From positions 1 through 64,000 of the forward strand of contig NZ_QJRC01000094.1 in the NCBI RefSeq assembly GCF_013393325.1: a DNA stretch of 64,000 nucleotides, read 5' to 3'. Under the pieces are notes generated by a model, which made no database searches, was not told the origin of the DNA, and was given only the letters and a program-made list of their open reading frames with translations. The first letter of the stretch is position 1. Every line of letters begins with the position of its first letter. Shown piece after piece: positions 41,955-51,388 of this stretch. A program made the translations under genes and the position numbers. Source of the DNA: Pseudomonas hunanensis (lineage in GTDB: Bacteria; Pseudomonadota; Gammaproteobacteria; Pseudomonadales; Pseudomonadaceae).

Positions 41955-43109
41955 ATGCCTAGCGCCCCACTCTACTTCGATTACGCCGCCACTACCCCAG
42001 TCGACGACCGGGTCATCGAAACCATGCTCGCCTGCCTGGGTAACCAAGCCAACTTCGGCAACCCGGCGTCCAGTGGCCACGCCTTCGGCCAAGCCGCCCG
42101 TCACACCGTGCAGCAGGCTCGCCAACAAGTGGCCGAGCGCGTCGGCGCGCAGGCCGAAAACCTGGTGTGGACCTCGGGCGCGACCGAGTCCAACAACTTG
42201 GCACTCAAAGGCATTGCCCAAGGCATCGGCCAGCCCGGCCACCTGATCACCAGCCAGCTGGAGCATAAGGCCGTGCTCGACACGGTGGCCGAACTGGAGC
42301 GCCAAGGCTGGGCCGTTACCCGCCTGGCGCCGGATGCCGCCGGCCTGATCCAGCCCGCCAGCGTGCAGGCAGCATTGCGCGCCGATACCCGCCTGGTATC
42401 GCTGATGGCGGTCAACAACGAACTGGGCACGGTCACCGACGTTGCCGCAATTGGCGAGCAGGTGCGTGCCCACGGTGCCCTGTTGCACGTAGACGCCGCG
42501 CAAGCTGTGGGCAAGCTGGTCATCGACCTGAATGCGATGAGCGTGGACTTGATGTCATTCTCGGCGCACAAGGTCTATGGGCCAAAAGGCATCGGCGCGC
42601 TGTATGTCGGGCCACGCGCCCGTACGCTGATGCGCGCGCAGATGCACGGCGGCGGCCATGAACAGGGCCTGCGCTCCGGCACCCTGGCGACCCATCAGAT
42701 TGCTGGCATGGGCAGCGCCTTTGCCCTGGCCGGCCAGCCTGGCGACAGCGAGCACCAGCGCCTTGAGCAACTGGCTGCACGCCTGCGCGAAGGCCTGCTG
42801 GCTTTACCCGGCGTCACCCTGAACGGCTGCGTCACCCACCGCATACCCCATACGCTGAACCTGTGCATCGACAGCAAGGGCTTCAACAGTGCGGCACTGG
42901 CCGGCGAGCTGGCCTTGTCGACCACCTCGGCCTGCAACTCGGCGAGTAACGCCGCCTCCCATGTGCTGCTGGCACTGGGGCTGGATGAGCGCCAGGCACG
43001 CAATAGCGTGCGCTTGAGCATCGGCCGCTTCAGCACCGACGCTGAAGTGGACAAGGCTGTCGAAGTGTTCGGTCGGGTGCTGACGACGGCATCGGCGGCG
43101 CTGTGGTGA
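41955..43109 (+). CDS. cysteine desulfurase (NifS/IscS family)
   Basis: A 384-residue PLP enzyme that takes sulfur from cysteine as a persulfide. The PLP-binding lysine is in SFSAHKVYGPKG, the Asp-containing strand is HVDAAQAVG, and the active-site cysteine loop is STTSACNSASNAASH. It is not next to iscU or suf genes, so it is probably a stand-alone paralogue serving another sulfur acceptor. It converges on the RES toxin gene with 7 bp between stops. Confidence 0.9.
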   Translation: MPSAPLYFDYAATTPVDDRVIETMLACLGNQANFGNPASSGHAFGQAARHTVQQARQQVAERVGAQAENLVWTSGATESNNLALKGIAQGIGQPGHLITSQLEHKAVLDTVAELERQGWAVTRLAPDAAGLIQPASVQAALRADTRLVSLMAVNNELGTVTDVAAIGEQVRAHGALLHVDAAQAVGKLVIDLNAMSVDLMSFSAHKVYGPKGIGALYVGPRARTLMRAQMHGGGHEQGLRSGTLATHQIAGMGSAFALAGQPGDSEHQRLEQLAARLREGLLALPGVTLNGCVTHRIPHTLNLCIDSKGFNSAALAGELALSTTSACNSASNAASHVLLALGLDERQARNSVRLSIGRFSTDAEVDKAVEVFGRVLTTASAALW

Positions 43110-43116
43110 ACAGGCA

Positions 43117-43554
43117 CTAGAACAAGCGGCTGTCCGGGGTGAAATCCTCGACCTGTATTTTCGCGCTCTGCGCCTGCGGGTGCCGTGGGTTGAACAGGTA
43201 GTTGGTGGTACTGGGCATGATCGCGCTCGGCACCGGCAACAACAATGCCGAACAGTCATCCAGAAAGCGATTGCCCAGTGCCCGGGTCAACTCCGGCTGA
43301 GCGGACCAGCCCGGCTGCAAGGTGGGTAACCGCGCTTGTGAAACCGTGTCGGGCAATTCGATGCGGATCAGGCGCAGGGTAGTGGGGAAATCCTCAGGGT
43401 CGATCTCCAGGTGCACCAACACCTCGAGCATCGCCCCTGGAGGGCTGGTGGCGGCATATACCACCGGCCGGCCCGCCTGGTGCCAACGGCCGCTTACCCG
43501 CAAGCCCCCCGTGCCGCTCAAGTCTGCGTAGGCGCTGATACGCCACAGAATCAC
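43117..43554 (-). CDS. RES-domain toxin
   Basis: A 145-residue RES family protein with the three namesake conserved residues: Arg23 in SGRWH, Glu44 in MLEVLVHLE and a Ser near position 110 in VPSAI. RES toxins of Res-Xre pairs degrade or modify NAD+, causing growth arrest. The start overlaps the upstream Xre antitoxin gene by 4 nt, the usual antitoxin-first order. An equivalent pair is known from P. putida. Confidence 0.9.
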   Translation of the reverse strand: MILWRISAYADLSGTGGLRVSGRWHQAGRPVVYAATSPPGAMLEVLVHLEIDPEDFPTTLRLIRIELPDTVSQARLPTLQPGWSAQPELTRALGNRFLDDCSALLLPVPSAIMPSTTNYLFNPRHPQAQSAKIQVEDFTPDSRLF

Positions 43555-44000
43555 AGGCCAAAGCCCTCGGCAATCTGCAGCAGCATCTCTTCAACCTGAG
43601 TGGTGCCTTGCTGGGTGGTAAGCATCTGCATCGGGGTGAGCCCCGAAAAGCGCTCCTTGGGCTTGGACAACCAACGTTTGGCCTTGTCCGCCTCGCCGAA
43701 CACGGCTTCGGCCATGGCGGTGATGTGGGCCGAGCGGAACAGACGGTCGCTTTCATCCACGGTCAACGGCTGGTCGCGCTCAATGCGGGTTTTCAGGGTG
43801 CGCAGGGGAATGATCTGGTCGCGCTCCACCGGCGTGAGCACACCACGCTCGGTCAGCTTTACCAGCCAGGTGGCGGCAAAACCATGGGTGATGCGGGTGT
43901 GGATTTCAAAGTCACTGGCAAGCTCGGGGATTTCCAGCAGCGCGTTCAAACGCGCCCGGTACTCATGGTAACCGTTGTCGCGAAGCACTTCGGCAAGCAT
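43551..44000 (-). CDS. Xre/MbcA/ParS-family antitoxin
   Basis: A 149-residue antitoxin from ATG 44000 (AAGGAGCATGCC precedes). The N-terminal helical DNA-binding part is followed by the C-terminal toxin-binding DUF2384 segment, with TVDESDRLFRSAHITAMAEAVFG and AKRWLSKPKERF typical of the family. It should neutralise the RES toxin and repress the operon. Two TGCCGA-containing dyads lie directly upstream. Confidence 0.9.
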   Translation of the reverse strand: MLAEVLRDNGYHEYRARLNALLEIPELASDFEIHTRITHGFAATWLVKLTERGVLTPVERDQIIPLRTLKTRIERDQPLTVDESDRLFRSAHITAMAEAVFGEADKAKRWLSKPKERFSGLTPMQMLTTQQGTTQVEEMLLQIAEGFGL

Positions 44001-44013
44001 GGCATGCTCCTTA

Positions 44014-44048
44014 TCGGCGTTTGCCGACAAGTATGCGGTATATGCCGA
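44014..44048 (-). promoter_or_regulatory. putative Xre operator dyads
   Basis: TCGGC-GTTT-GCCGA (44014-44027) and CGG-TATATG-CCG (44036-44047) lie 14-47 nt upstream of the antitoxin start, and TGCCGA recurs at 21-bp spacing (44022, 44043). The location suits autorepression. Confidence 0.5.
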
Positions 44049-44109
44049 ATCATTGCCAGTTTGCCCGGCCACCCGGGCGAGTCAGGGGCGCTTTGCGCCC
44101 CCTGCAATC

Positions 44110-44763
44110 TCACAGGAACGTGAAGACTTGCGACGCCGGCAGGCGCGACTTGTTCAGCCCGGCATTGAAGTCCGTCTCACTGCGGTAACCCAGGCTGAGG
44201 ATCACCACGCTGGTAAACCCACGCTCACGCAGCCCCAATTCGGCGTCGAGGATCTTGCTGTCAAAGCCTTCGATCGGCGTTGCATCCAAACCATGCGCCG
44301 CAGCCCCCAGCAACGCCGTGCCCAAGGCCAGGTAGGTTTGTTTTTCCATCCAGTGCTGCACGTCCTTGTGGTCGTAACGGTGCAGGTTGACGTAGTGCCG
44401 GCGGCTTTGGTTTTGCCCGGCACGCGCTTGCTCGTCACGGAAACGACCATCGGCAGCCTCCTGGTCGAGCACCGTGTTCAGGTGCGCTTCGGTCATTTCG
44501 GTGCGGGTGCAGAACACGATCACATGCGACGCATCAAGGAGCTTCGGCGAGTTGTAGGCATAACCGTCCGTGGTGCTCTTTGCCAGGCGAGCCTTGCCTT
44601 CGGCAGTGTCGGCGACGATGAAATGCCAGGGCTGGGAATTGACCGACGACGGGCTGTGGCGCAGTTGCTCGAGCAGGGCATCGACAGTGGCCTGGGGAAT
44701 ACGGCGCGAGGCATCGTAAGCTTTGGTGGTGTAGCGGCGCTTGGCCAGCGAGACGGTATCCAT
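44110..44763 (-). CDS. nfsB: oxygen-insensitive NAD(P)H nitroreductase (NfsB type)
   Basis: A 217-residue FMN protein with the NfsB-type N-terminal KRRYTTKAYD, the HSPSSVNSQPWHF block, the central EKQTYLALGTALLGAAAHGLDATPIEGFD segment and C-terminal VVILSLGYR. It reduces nitroaromatics and quinones by two-electron transfer in the cytoplasm. It is divergent from a LysR regulator with 97 bp between starts, which could control it. Confidence 0.9.
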   Translation of the reverse strand: MDTVSLAKRRYTTKAYDASRRIPQATVDALLEQLRHSPSSVNSQPWHFIVADTAEGKARLAKSTTDGYAYNSPKLLDASHVIVFCTRTEMTEAHLNTVLDQEAADGRFRDEQARAGQNQSRRHYVNLHRYDHKDVQHWMEKQTYLALGTALLGAAAHGLDATPIEGFDSKILDAELGLRERGFTSVVILSLGYRSETDFNAGLNKSRLPASQVFTFL

Positions 44764-44860
44764 GCAAGAACTCCGGTATGAACAGTGGATGTGCCGTGCA
44801 TCTTATCTTTCCGGTAGAAAAGAAAAACCGGCACAATGCAGCAACACTTTCATCCCTGGA

Positions 44861-45790
44861 ATGAAAATGCTGCGCATCACTGATCTCGAATTGTTCGCCC
44901 GCAGCAGTGTGCTGGGTAGCTTCACTGCAGCGGCCCATGAAGCAGGCCTGCTACCGGGCCAGGTGGCTGCCGCGATCAAGCGCCTGGAGCGCGACCTGGA
45001 TGTACGCCTGTTCGCCCGCACCACCCGCAGCCTGCGCCTGACCGCCGAGGGCGAGCGCTACCTGCCAACCGCGCTGAATGTGCTGGAGAGCCTGCGCCAG
45101 GGCCATGAGGACCTGCATGGCAACCCCAATACCCTGCGCGGCACACTGCAGGTATCGGCGCCTTCCGACCTGGGCCGCAACATGCTGCTGCCTTGGCTCA
45201 GTGCCTTCCGCCGCGAGCACCCGGCATTGCAGCTTCGCTTCTTCCTGTCTGACCAGATTGCCGACCTTAACCGCGACCCGGTGGATGTGGCCATCCGCTA
45301 TGGCCTCAACCAGGATGCCAACTACATCGCCCTGCCATTGGCCGACTGGAATCGCAGGGTGCTGGTTGCCTCGCCCGATTACCTGGCCCGCCACGGCCGC
45401 CCGCTCACTCCCGACGCGCTGCAGCAGCACGCCTGCCTGTTGTACATGCAACACAACCGGGTGTACGACAAATGGCGGTTGGGCAACCGCACCGTGCAGG
45501 TGCGTGGGCCGCTGGTCAGCGACGATGCCGATGTCATCCGCCGCCTGGCCATTCAAGGCGAAGGCATCGTCTATAAGTCTTGGCTGGATGTCAGCGCCAA
45601 CATAGCGGCCGGTGAACTGGAAATCGTGCTGCCCGAAATGCTCGGCGAGCCCACCCCGGTCACCTTGGTCTGCCCGCATCGCAAGCAGCTCACACCTGCG
45701 GTTTCGCAACTGCACCTGTGGCTGCGCGAGCGCTTCGAGGCCCTGCGCAACCGTGCCCTGACCAACGGCTGCACAATCGTTCCAGACTGA
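44861..45790 (+). CDS. LysR-family transcriptional regulator
   Basis: A 309-residue LysR protein of the CrgA/DmlR-like group: HTH with LGSFTAAAHEAG and QVAAAIKRLERDL, then effector domain with RGTLQVSAPSDLGRN. ATG 44861 is used (a second ATG follows at 44867); a longer frame starting at 44741 would run antisense into nfsB and is rejected. Divergent from nfsB. Confidence 0.88.
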   Translation: MKMLRITDLELFARSSVLGSFTAAAHEAGLLPGQVAAAIKRLERDLDVRLFARTTRSLRLTAEGERYLPTALNVLESLRQGHEDLHGNPNTLRGTLQVSAPSDLGRNMLLPWLSAFRREHPALQLRFFLSDQIADLNRDPVDVAIRYGLNQDANYIALPLADWNRRVLVASPDYLARHGRPLTPDALQQHACLLYMQHNRVYDKWRLGNRTVQVRGPLVSDDADVIRRLAIQGEGIVYKSWLDVSANIAAGELEIVLPEMLGEPTPVTLVCPHRKQLTPAVSQLHLWLRERFEALRNRALTNGCTIVPD

Positions 45791-45832
45791 GCCGGAGTGT
45801 TGCGCTAAGGTAGCCATTTACCCCGACGGCGC

Positions 45833-46669
45833 ATGTACATGAGCAACTGGATCGACCTCAAGCAAGACGCCGACACCGGCATCGAGTCGGTCCGTGCGCA
45901 TTTCGTCGGGCATGCCTACGACCCGCACTGGCACGACAGCTTCCTGGTCGGCGTCACCGAACAGGGTGTGCAGCAGTTCAACTGCCGCCGGGTGCGCCAC
46001 CGCAGCACGCCGGGGCAGGTATTTCTGCTCGAGCCTGGCGACATCCACGATGGGCTGGCGCCTACCGATGAAGGCTTCACCTATTCAACGCTGTACCTGG
46101 AGCCCGCTTGGCTCGACCAACAGCTGCGGGCGCTGTTCGAGCACGCACCGGACGACAGCCTGCCCAGTTTTGCCGATACCCTGTGCCATGACGAACGCCT
46201 GGCCCAGGCCACCGCCCTCGCCTTCCAGGCCGTGCACACGCAGGACTTGCGCATCGTCCGGCAAACGGCCATGGACGACCTGCTGGCCTGCCTGACCCGC
46301 CACCTGCACTGGCGCCGGCGCATCAACCCCGACCCGCGCCTGCCGCTGACGGCACAGCGCGCACGGGACTACCTGCACGCCAACCTGGAGCGTGACATCG
46401 GCCTGGAAGACTTGGCCCACGCCTGCGGCATCGACCGCTTTCGCCTGACCCGTGCGTTCAAGGCCGCGTTCGGCATTGCACCGCATGCCTACCTGATCCA
46501 GCTGCGCCTGGCACGGGCGCGGCGCCTGCTCGCCCAAGGCCAGACCCCTGCCGAAGTGGCCGTGGCGTTGGGCTTTGCCGACCAGAGCCACTTGGGCCGC
46601 TGGTTCCGCCGCGCCTATCGGCTAACCCCCGCCGACTACCGCAGGCGCTGCTCAAACCTTCCAGACTGA
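45833..46669 (+). CDS. AraC-family regulator with cupin-type sensor domain
   Basis: A 278-residue AraC/XylS-family protein. An N-terminal cupin-like sensor (AHFVGHAYDPHWHDSFLVGV, histidines as in sugar/amino acid sensors) is joined to a C-terminal double HTH (EDLAHACGIDRFRLTRAFKA; VAVALGFADQSHLGRWFRRA). It lies 50 bp upstream of a LysE exporter, as is common for this regulator type, and probably controls that exporter. Confidence 0.88.
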   Translation: MYMSNWIDLKQDADTGIESVRAHFVGHAYDPHWHDSFLVGVTEQGVQQFNCRRVRHRSTPGQVFLLEPGDIHDGLAPTDEGFTYSTLYLEPAWLDQQLRALFEHAPDDSLPSFADTLCHDERLAQATALAFQAVHTQDLRIVRQTAMDDLLACLTRHLHWRRRINPDPRLPLTAQRARDYLHANLERDIGLEDLAHACGIDRFRLTRAFKAAFGIAPHAYLIQLRLARARRLLAQGQTPAEVAVALGFADQSHLGRWFRRAYRLTPADYRRRCSNLPD

Positions 46670-46719
46670 ATGTCGGCGGGCGGCGAGCATGGTGCTTCGA
46701 TTTCACGGAGCCTTGAACC

Positions 46720-47304
46720 ATGTCGCAGTCGTTGCTGCCCTTCTTCCTCTTTGCCCTGGTGTCCAGCATCAGCCCGGGGCCGACCAACTTGTTGATCCTG
46801 GCTCATGGCGCGCGCGTGGGCCTGCGCGCAAGCCTAGCGCCGATCGTGGCAGCCTGCGGTGCGGCGGCCGCGATCGTGCTGCTGGTTGGTCTGGGGCTGG
46901 GCGAGCTGTTGCTGCGTCACCCATTGGCCCAACAGCTGATGAGCTGGGCCGGAGTGCTGTGGCTGAGCTGGCTGGCGTGGAAGATGCTGCGCAGTGCCGC
47001 CGCCCCGCTGCAGACGGCCACAGCACAAGGCTTCAGTGCGCTCAGCGCTGCCTCGTTGCAGGTGGTGAACCCCAAGGTTTGGTTGATGGCCGTGGCGGTG
47101 GTCGGGGTCTTTGCCGCACCGTCGTTGCCGGTGTGGCTGCTGGCGCTGGTGTTTTTGCTGATCGCCCTGCCGTGCATGGCGGCGTGGGCGATGCTGGGGG
47201 TGGGTAGCGCCCGGTGGTTGCAGGCGCCACGGCGGCTACAGGTGTTCAACCAGATGTTGGCGGGGGCGCTATTGATCTCTGCATGGGCTGCCGTCCTGGC
47301 TTGA
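46720..47304 (+). CDS. LysE/RhtB family amino acid exporter
   Basis: A 194-residue membrane protein with the family signature SPGPTNLLIL near residues 18-27 and about six hydrophobic helices. It exports amino acids or derivatives; the substrate is unknown. Controlled probably by the adjacent AraC-type regulator. Confidence 0.88.
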   Translation: MSQSLLPFFLFALVSSISPGPTNLLILAHGARVGLRASLAPIVAACGAAAAIVLLVGLGLGELLLRHPLAQQLMSWAGVLWLSWLAWKMLRSAAAPLQTATAQGFSALSAASLQVVNPKVWLMAVAVVGVFAAPSLPVWLLALVFLLIALPCMAAWAMLGVGSARWLQAPRRLQVFNQMLAGALLISAWAAVLA

Positions 47305-47354
47305 GCCCTCTCCCACAGGCCTGGGCGGGACATGTGGGAGCGCTGGCCTGGGGG

Positions 47355-48554
47355 TCAGCGTGTCAGCGCCTCGCGGAAGCGCCGAGTGCTGGCAACGGCC
47401 AGCACCAGCCCGACCACCGCCACGCTACCGCCCACCAGGCCAATATTCGCCACGTCCATCTGGCTGCTGACAATACTGCCCAGCAGCGCACCACCACCAA
47501 TGCCGATGTTGTAGATACCCGAGAACAGCGCCATGGCCACATCGGTGGCATCCGACGCCAGCTTCAGCGTCTTGGACTGCAGCGACAGGCTGAAGCTGAG
47601 GATCGCCACACCCCAGAACATGCTCAGCGTCGCGAACGCGTAGAAGTTGCCCGAGAGCGGCAGCAACAGCAACAGGCACGCGGCGAGCAAGCCGATCGAG
47701 CCTACCAGGAAGCCATGGGGGAAACGGTCGCTGTAGCGGCTGAACAGCAACGAGCCGAATACCCCCGCACCGCCGAACAGCAACAACACCAGCGTGGTGC
47801 GCTCACCGCCAATCTGCGCCACGTGCAGTGCAAACGGTTCAATGTAGCTGTAGGCAGTGAACTGCGCGGTAATCACCAGCGTCACCAGCAGGTAGGTGAT
47901 CACCAGCGCCGGGCGCTTGAACAGGATCGGCAGGCTGCGCAACGAGCCGGAGTTCTGGCTGGGCAGCAGCGGCAGCGATTTCATCAGGCACAGCATGGTG
48001 GCCAGCGCCACCCCGGCGATGCTCAGGAACGTGATGCGCCAGCCCAACGCCTCGCCTACCACGCGGCCCAGCGGAATACCCAGGACCATGGCCAGGGTAG
48101 TACCGGTGGCCAACAGGCCCAGCGCCTTGGCCTGCTGCCCTGGTGGCGCCACACGCACCGCCAGCGAAGCGGTGATGGCCCAGAACACCGCATGCGCCAG
48201 GGCAATGCCGATACGGCTGACCAGCAGCATGGCAAAGCTTTGCGACAACCAAGACAGCAAATGGCTGACGATGAACACCAGGAACACGAACAGCAGCAGA
48301 CGTCGCCGTTCGATGTTGCGGGTCAGCAGCATCATCGGCAGCGAGGCCAGCGCCACCACCCAGGCGTAGATGGTCAGCATCAGGCCCACCTGGGCGGTGC
48401 TCATGTCGAAGCTGCGGCCAATGTCGCTGAGCAACGCCACTGGAACGAACTCGGTGGTGTTGAAGATGAAGGCCGCCAAGGCCAGGGCGATCACGCTAAG
48501 CCAGCTGCCGCTGCCCGTTGCGGGCGGTATGTGGGTAGGTGTGGGTCCGTTCAT
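47355..48554 (-). CDS. MFS sugar/drug exporter (SotB/YdeA type)
   Basis: A 399-residue major facilitator with twelve hydrophobic helices. FNTTEFVPVALLSDI in helix 1 and the loop LTRNIERRRLL are typical of the SotB (arabinose/IPTG efflux) branch of drug:proton antiporters. ATG 48554 is preferred over a longer frame. Divergent from a propeller-like protein gene. Confidence 0.87.
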   Translation of the reverse strand: MNGPTPTHIPPATGSGSWLSVIALALAAFIFNTTEFVPVALLSDIGRSFDMSTAQVGLMLTIYAWVVALASLPMMLLTRNIERRRLLLFVFLVFIVSHLLSWLSQSFAMLLVSRIGIALAHAVFWAITASLAVRVAPPGQQAKALGLLATGTTLAMVLGIPLGRVVGEALGWRITFLSIAGVALATMLCLMKSLPLLPSQNSGSLRSLPILFKRPALVITYLLVTLVITAQFTAYSYIEPFALHVAQIGGERTTLVLLLFGGAGVFGSLLFSRYSDRFPHGFLVGSIGLLAACLLLLLPLSGNFYAFATLSMFWGVAILSFSLSLQSKTLKLASDATDVAMALFSGIYNIGIGGGALLGSIVSSQMDVANIGLVGGSVAVVGLVLAVASTRRFREALTR

Positions 48555-48758
48555 GGGTGGAAAGTGCTTCTCCGCAGACAGGCAACAGGTCGCACGCCAG
48601 CCACCCGCTTGCCGGGGTGCCAACGTGCGCGTTGTTATTGACAGGAATGCCCGGCATGGTACGCGTCAAGCCGGGGCCTCACAACCGCGAGGCAGGTAGA
48701 AGGAGTACCATGCGCGCTTTGTGTGAAACGCGTGTGCGACAAGGAGCCCGATCCGCTC

Positions 48759-50075
48759 ATGGACAAGCAGCACCCCCAGCAGCAATGGCAGCAGGCGGTT
48801 ACCGCCTACGCCCAGGCCGTCAACGACTACGTCGCGCAAGGCCGTGCGCAAGGCTGGGACAACCTCGAAGAACCGCAGGCGCCAGCCACCAGACACCTGC
48901 TCGACGCCTGGTTGGCAGCCCTGCAGGCAGCCAACTGCCCAGGTGTCGACGAACAGCAGCGCCGGGCCTTCCGTGAGGCCTGGCCCCCCGCGCACCATCC
49001 CCTGGTACCGTTGCTCGAAGACCACGCCCAAGGCATCAGCAATGTTTTGCTGCTGGAGGATGGCAGCCTGCTGGCACGCATCGGCATGCCGTACGACAAA
49101 GGCCAGGTGGTGCGTATCGACCACCATGGGGTAACCCCGGTCATCGGTATCGAACACTTTGGCCGCTGCCCGGCCCGGCGCTACTTCGCCCTGGCCAATG
49201 CCGAGGGCATACGTGTGACCGATGGCTGGGGTGGCCCGCAGGTGCGCCGTCTGGCCTGGCCAACCGGGCTGGAGGGGTTGCCGCCGGGCTACCCGTTCGA
49301 GCCGTTCGACCTGCCGCCCACACCCACCGCGCTTATCCCCTTCCCGGACGGCCAACGCGTGCTGCTGGTGAGTGCCGAAGGTATCTTCGTGCTGGCCGGT
49401 CAAGGTGCAACGCGCCTGCTGCCGCAGCAGACGCGCGTGCTCGATGAGCTGGCCGAAGGTACCGAGCCAGACGACATCAACCTGGGGCTGAGCATGGAGC
49501 ATGGCGCGGTGTCGGCAGATGGCCGCTTGATCGTGGTGGGTGAGCAAGGCAGCCGGCACCGGGTCCTCGACGATCAGCTCAGGCCGCTGGCACACATCGG
49601 CCCAGGCAGCGAATACCCGCACTTTGCTTTGTTCAACCGCACCGGTGACCAGTTGATCGTCAATGCCTGCCATTTCTACAGCGGCGCCACGCTGGCGGTC
49701 AGGGTGGCGGACTTGCCCGGCCTGGATACCGACTACTACAGCCAGGACCCACGCACCCCGCTGGTGCAGGATGGCGCACGGGTGTACGCCGGGGTGGCGC
49801 GCGATGGCGAGTACATCGTGGGTGATGCCTACGGGTACCTGCGGGCATTTGGCGAAGATGGCGAGGAGCATTGGCAGCACTACCTGGGGTCGACCATCAG
49901 TGCGATGGACATCAGTGCCGACGGGCGAACACTGGTGGCGGCAAGCCATGCGGGGGTTGTGTCGGTAATTGCGCTGGAGAGCGGGCGGCCCGAGTGGCAG
50001 ATCGGTACCGGAGCACACGGCGAAGTGCGGCGGTGGTTGTTCTGGAAGGGTTGGGACAAGGCGATGGTCTGGTAA
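48759..50075 (+). CDS. beta-propeller-like protein, unrecognised
   Basis: A 438-residue soluble protein without a signal peptide. An alpha-helical N-terminus (about 1-80) is followed by repeating beta-strand segments containing GVSADGRL-, FNRTGDQL- and ISADGRTLV-type turns of about 45-60 residues, as in WD40/quinoprotein propellers. Function not known. The ATG at 48759 lies 14 nt after AAGGAG. A strong AAGGAG-ATG pair also occurs at 48710 in another frame. The gene is followed by a REP hairpin. Confidence 0.7.
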   Translation: MDKQHPQQQWQQAVTAYAQAVNDYVAQGRAQGWDNLEEPQAPATRHLLDAWLAALQAANCPGVDEQQRRAFREAWPPAHHPLVPLLEDHAQGISNVLLLEDGSLLARIGMPYDKGQVVRIDHHGVTPVIGIEHFGRCPARRYFALANAEGIRVTDGWGGPQVRRLAWPTGLEGLPPGYPFEPFDLPPTPTALIPFPDGQRVLLVSAEGIFVLAGQGATRLLPQQTRVLDELAEGTEPDDINLGLSMEHGAVSADGRLIVVGEQGSRHRVLDDQLRPLAHIGPGSEYPHFALFNRTGDQLIVNACHFYSGATLAVRVADLPGLDTDYYSQDPRTPLVQDGARVYAGVARDGEYIVGDAYGYLRAFGEDGEEHWQHYLGSTISAMDISADGRTLVAASHAGVVSVIALESGRPEWQIGTGAHGEVRRWLFWKGWDKAMVW

Positions 50076-50091
50076 AAGACCGATCATTCAT

Positions 50092-50147
50092 GTTGCCTGT
50101 ACTGGCCTCCTCGCGGGTGCCCCCGCGAATAGGCCAGTACAGGCAAC
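50092..50147. repeat. REP-like hairpin
   Basis: Perfect 17-bp arms GTTGCCTGTACTGGCCT (50092-50108) and its complement (50131-50147) enclose an inner TCGCGGG/CCCGCGA stem. It lies between converging genes and probably also ends transcription. Confidence 0.8.
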
Positions 50148-50154
50148 CGATCGA

Positions 50155-51207
50155 TCAGCCCTGCAACGTGGCCATGTCGATCACGAACCGGTACTTCACG
50201 TCACCGGCGATCATCCGCTCATACGCCTGGTTGATATTGCGGATATCCAGCATCTCGATATCGCAACGGATACCGTGCTCAGCGCAAAAGTCCAGCACTT
50301 CCTGGGTCTCGGCGATGCCACCGATCAACGACCCCGCCAGTACTCGGCGCTTCATCACCAGGTTGGCAGCATGCACCGCCGGGTCGATCGGTTCGATCAG
50401 CCCGACCAGGATGTGCACGCCATCGAACTTCAGGGTTTCCAGGTACGGGTTGAGGTCGTGCTGCACCGGAATGGTATCGAGCAGGAAATCGAAGCGGCCA
50501 GCAGCGGCGCGCATCTGCTCGACATCGGTGGACACGATCACATGGTCGGCACCCTGGCGGCGGGCTTCCTCGGCCTTGGCCTGGGAGCGAGTGAACAAGG
50601 TCACTTGCGCACCCAGGGCCTTGGCAAGCTTGATACCCATGTGGCCCAGGCCGCCCATGCCGAGAATGCCGACCTTGTGGCCCGGGCCGACGCCGTGATG
50701 TTTGAGTGGCGAGTAAGTGGTAATGCCGGCGCACAGAATAGGTGCAGCGCTGGGCAGGTCCATGCCGGCCGGGATGCGTACCACGAAATGCTCGCTGACC
50801 ACGATGCTGCTGGAGTAACCGCCCATGGTGTTGCTGCCATCGACCCGGTCCGGGGTGGCGTAGGTCATGGTCGGGCCTTCCAGGCAATATTGCTCCAGGT
50901 CCTTGGCGCAGGCTTCACAGGTGCGGCACGAATCGACCATGCAGCCGACGCCGACCAGGTCACCGACCTTGTGCGCAGTGACGTTGTCGCCCACCGCTGT
51001 AACCCGGCCGATGATCTCGTGGCCAGGCATCAGCGGGTACACGGCAATGCCCCATTCGTTGCGCGCCTGATGGATGTCGGAGTGGCACACACCGCAGTAC
51101 AGGATCTCGATGGCGACGTCGTCCGGGCGCGGGCTGCGGCGCTCGAAGGTCATGGGGGCCAGGGGGCTGGTGGGGGTTTGGGCGGCGTAGCCGATGGCGG
51201 TGTACAT
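50155..51207 (-). CDS. zinc-dependent NAD(P)-alcohol dehydrogenase (YahK/CAD type)
   Basis: A 350-residue medium-chain dehydrogenase. Catalytic zinc ligands are in GVCHSD and PGHEIIG, structural zinc cysteines in CMVDSCRTCEACAKDLEQYC, and the cofactor motif is GILGMGGLGHMG. It resembles YahK/cinnamyl-alcohol dehydrogenases that reduce aldehydes with NADPH. The AraC-type regulator transcribed divergently is its likely activator. ATG 51207 follows GAGGTCCTGC. Confidence 0.92.
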   Translation of the reverse strand: MYTAIGYAAQTPTSPLAPMTFERRSPRPDDVAIEILYCGVCHSDIHQARNEWGIAVYPLMPGHEIIGRVTAVGDNVTAHKVGDLVGVGCMVDSCRTCEACAKDLEQYCLEGPTMTYATPDRVDGSNTMGGYSSSIVVSEHFVVRIPAGMDLPSAAPILCAGITTYSPLKHHGVGPGHKVGILGMGGLGHMGIKLAKALGAQVTLFTRSQAKAEEARRQGADHVIVSTDVEQMRAAAGRFDFLLDTIPVQHDLNPYLETLKFDGVHILVGLIEPIDPAVHAANLVMKRRVLAGSLIGGIAETQEVLDFCAEHGIRCDIEMLDIRNINQAYERMIAGDVKYRFVIDMATLQG

Positions 51208-51388
51208 GCAGGACCTCGCATTTAAGTGAAACGATTCAGGCGGCGCATTCTGCGCGTCGCCTGCCGCCTCGCCCACGGCTGATTCTCCGGCATGCATGCC
51301 TGATCCTCCGAAGATGCCACCCAGCATCTAGCGCCACGCCACCAGTCTGCGATGATTAAGCTGTCTGATTCTCTGCCCTTGGTTCACC

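Noticed and set aside
47214..48641. 475-codon plus-strand frame over the SotB-type exporter
   Set aside because: Rich in Gln, Arg and His with no domain; the opposite strand has a clear twelve-helix MFS protein.
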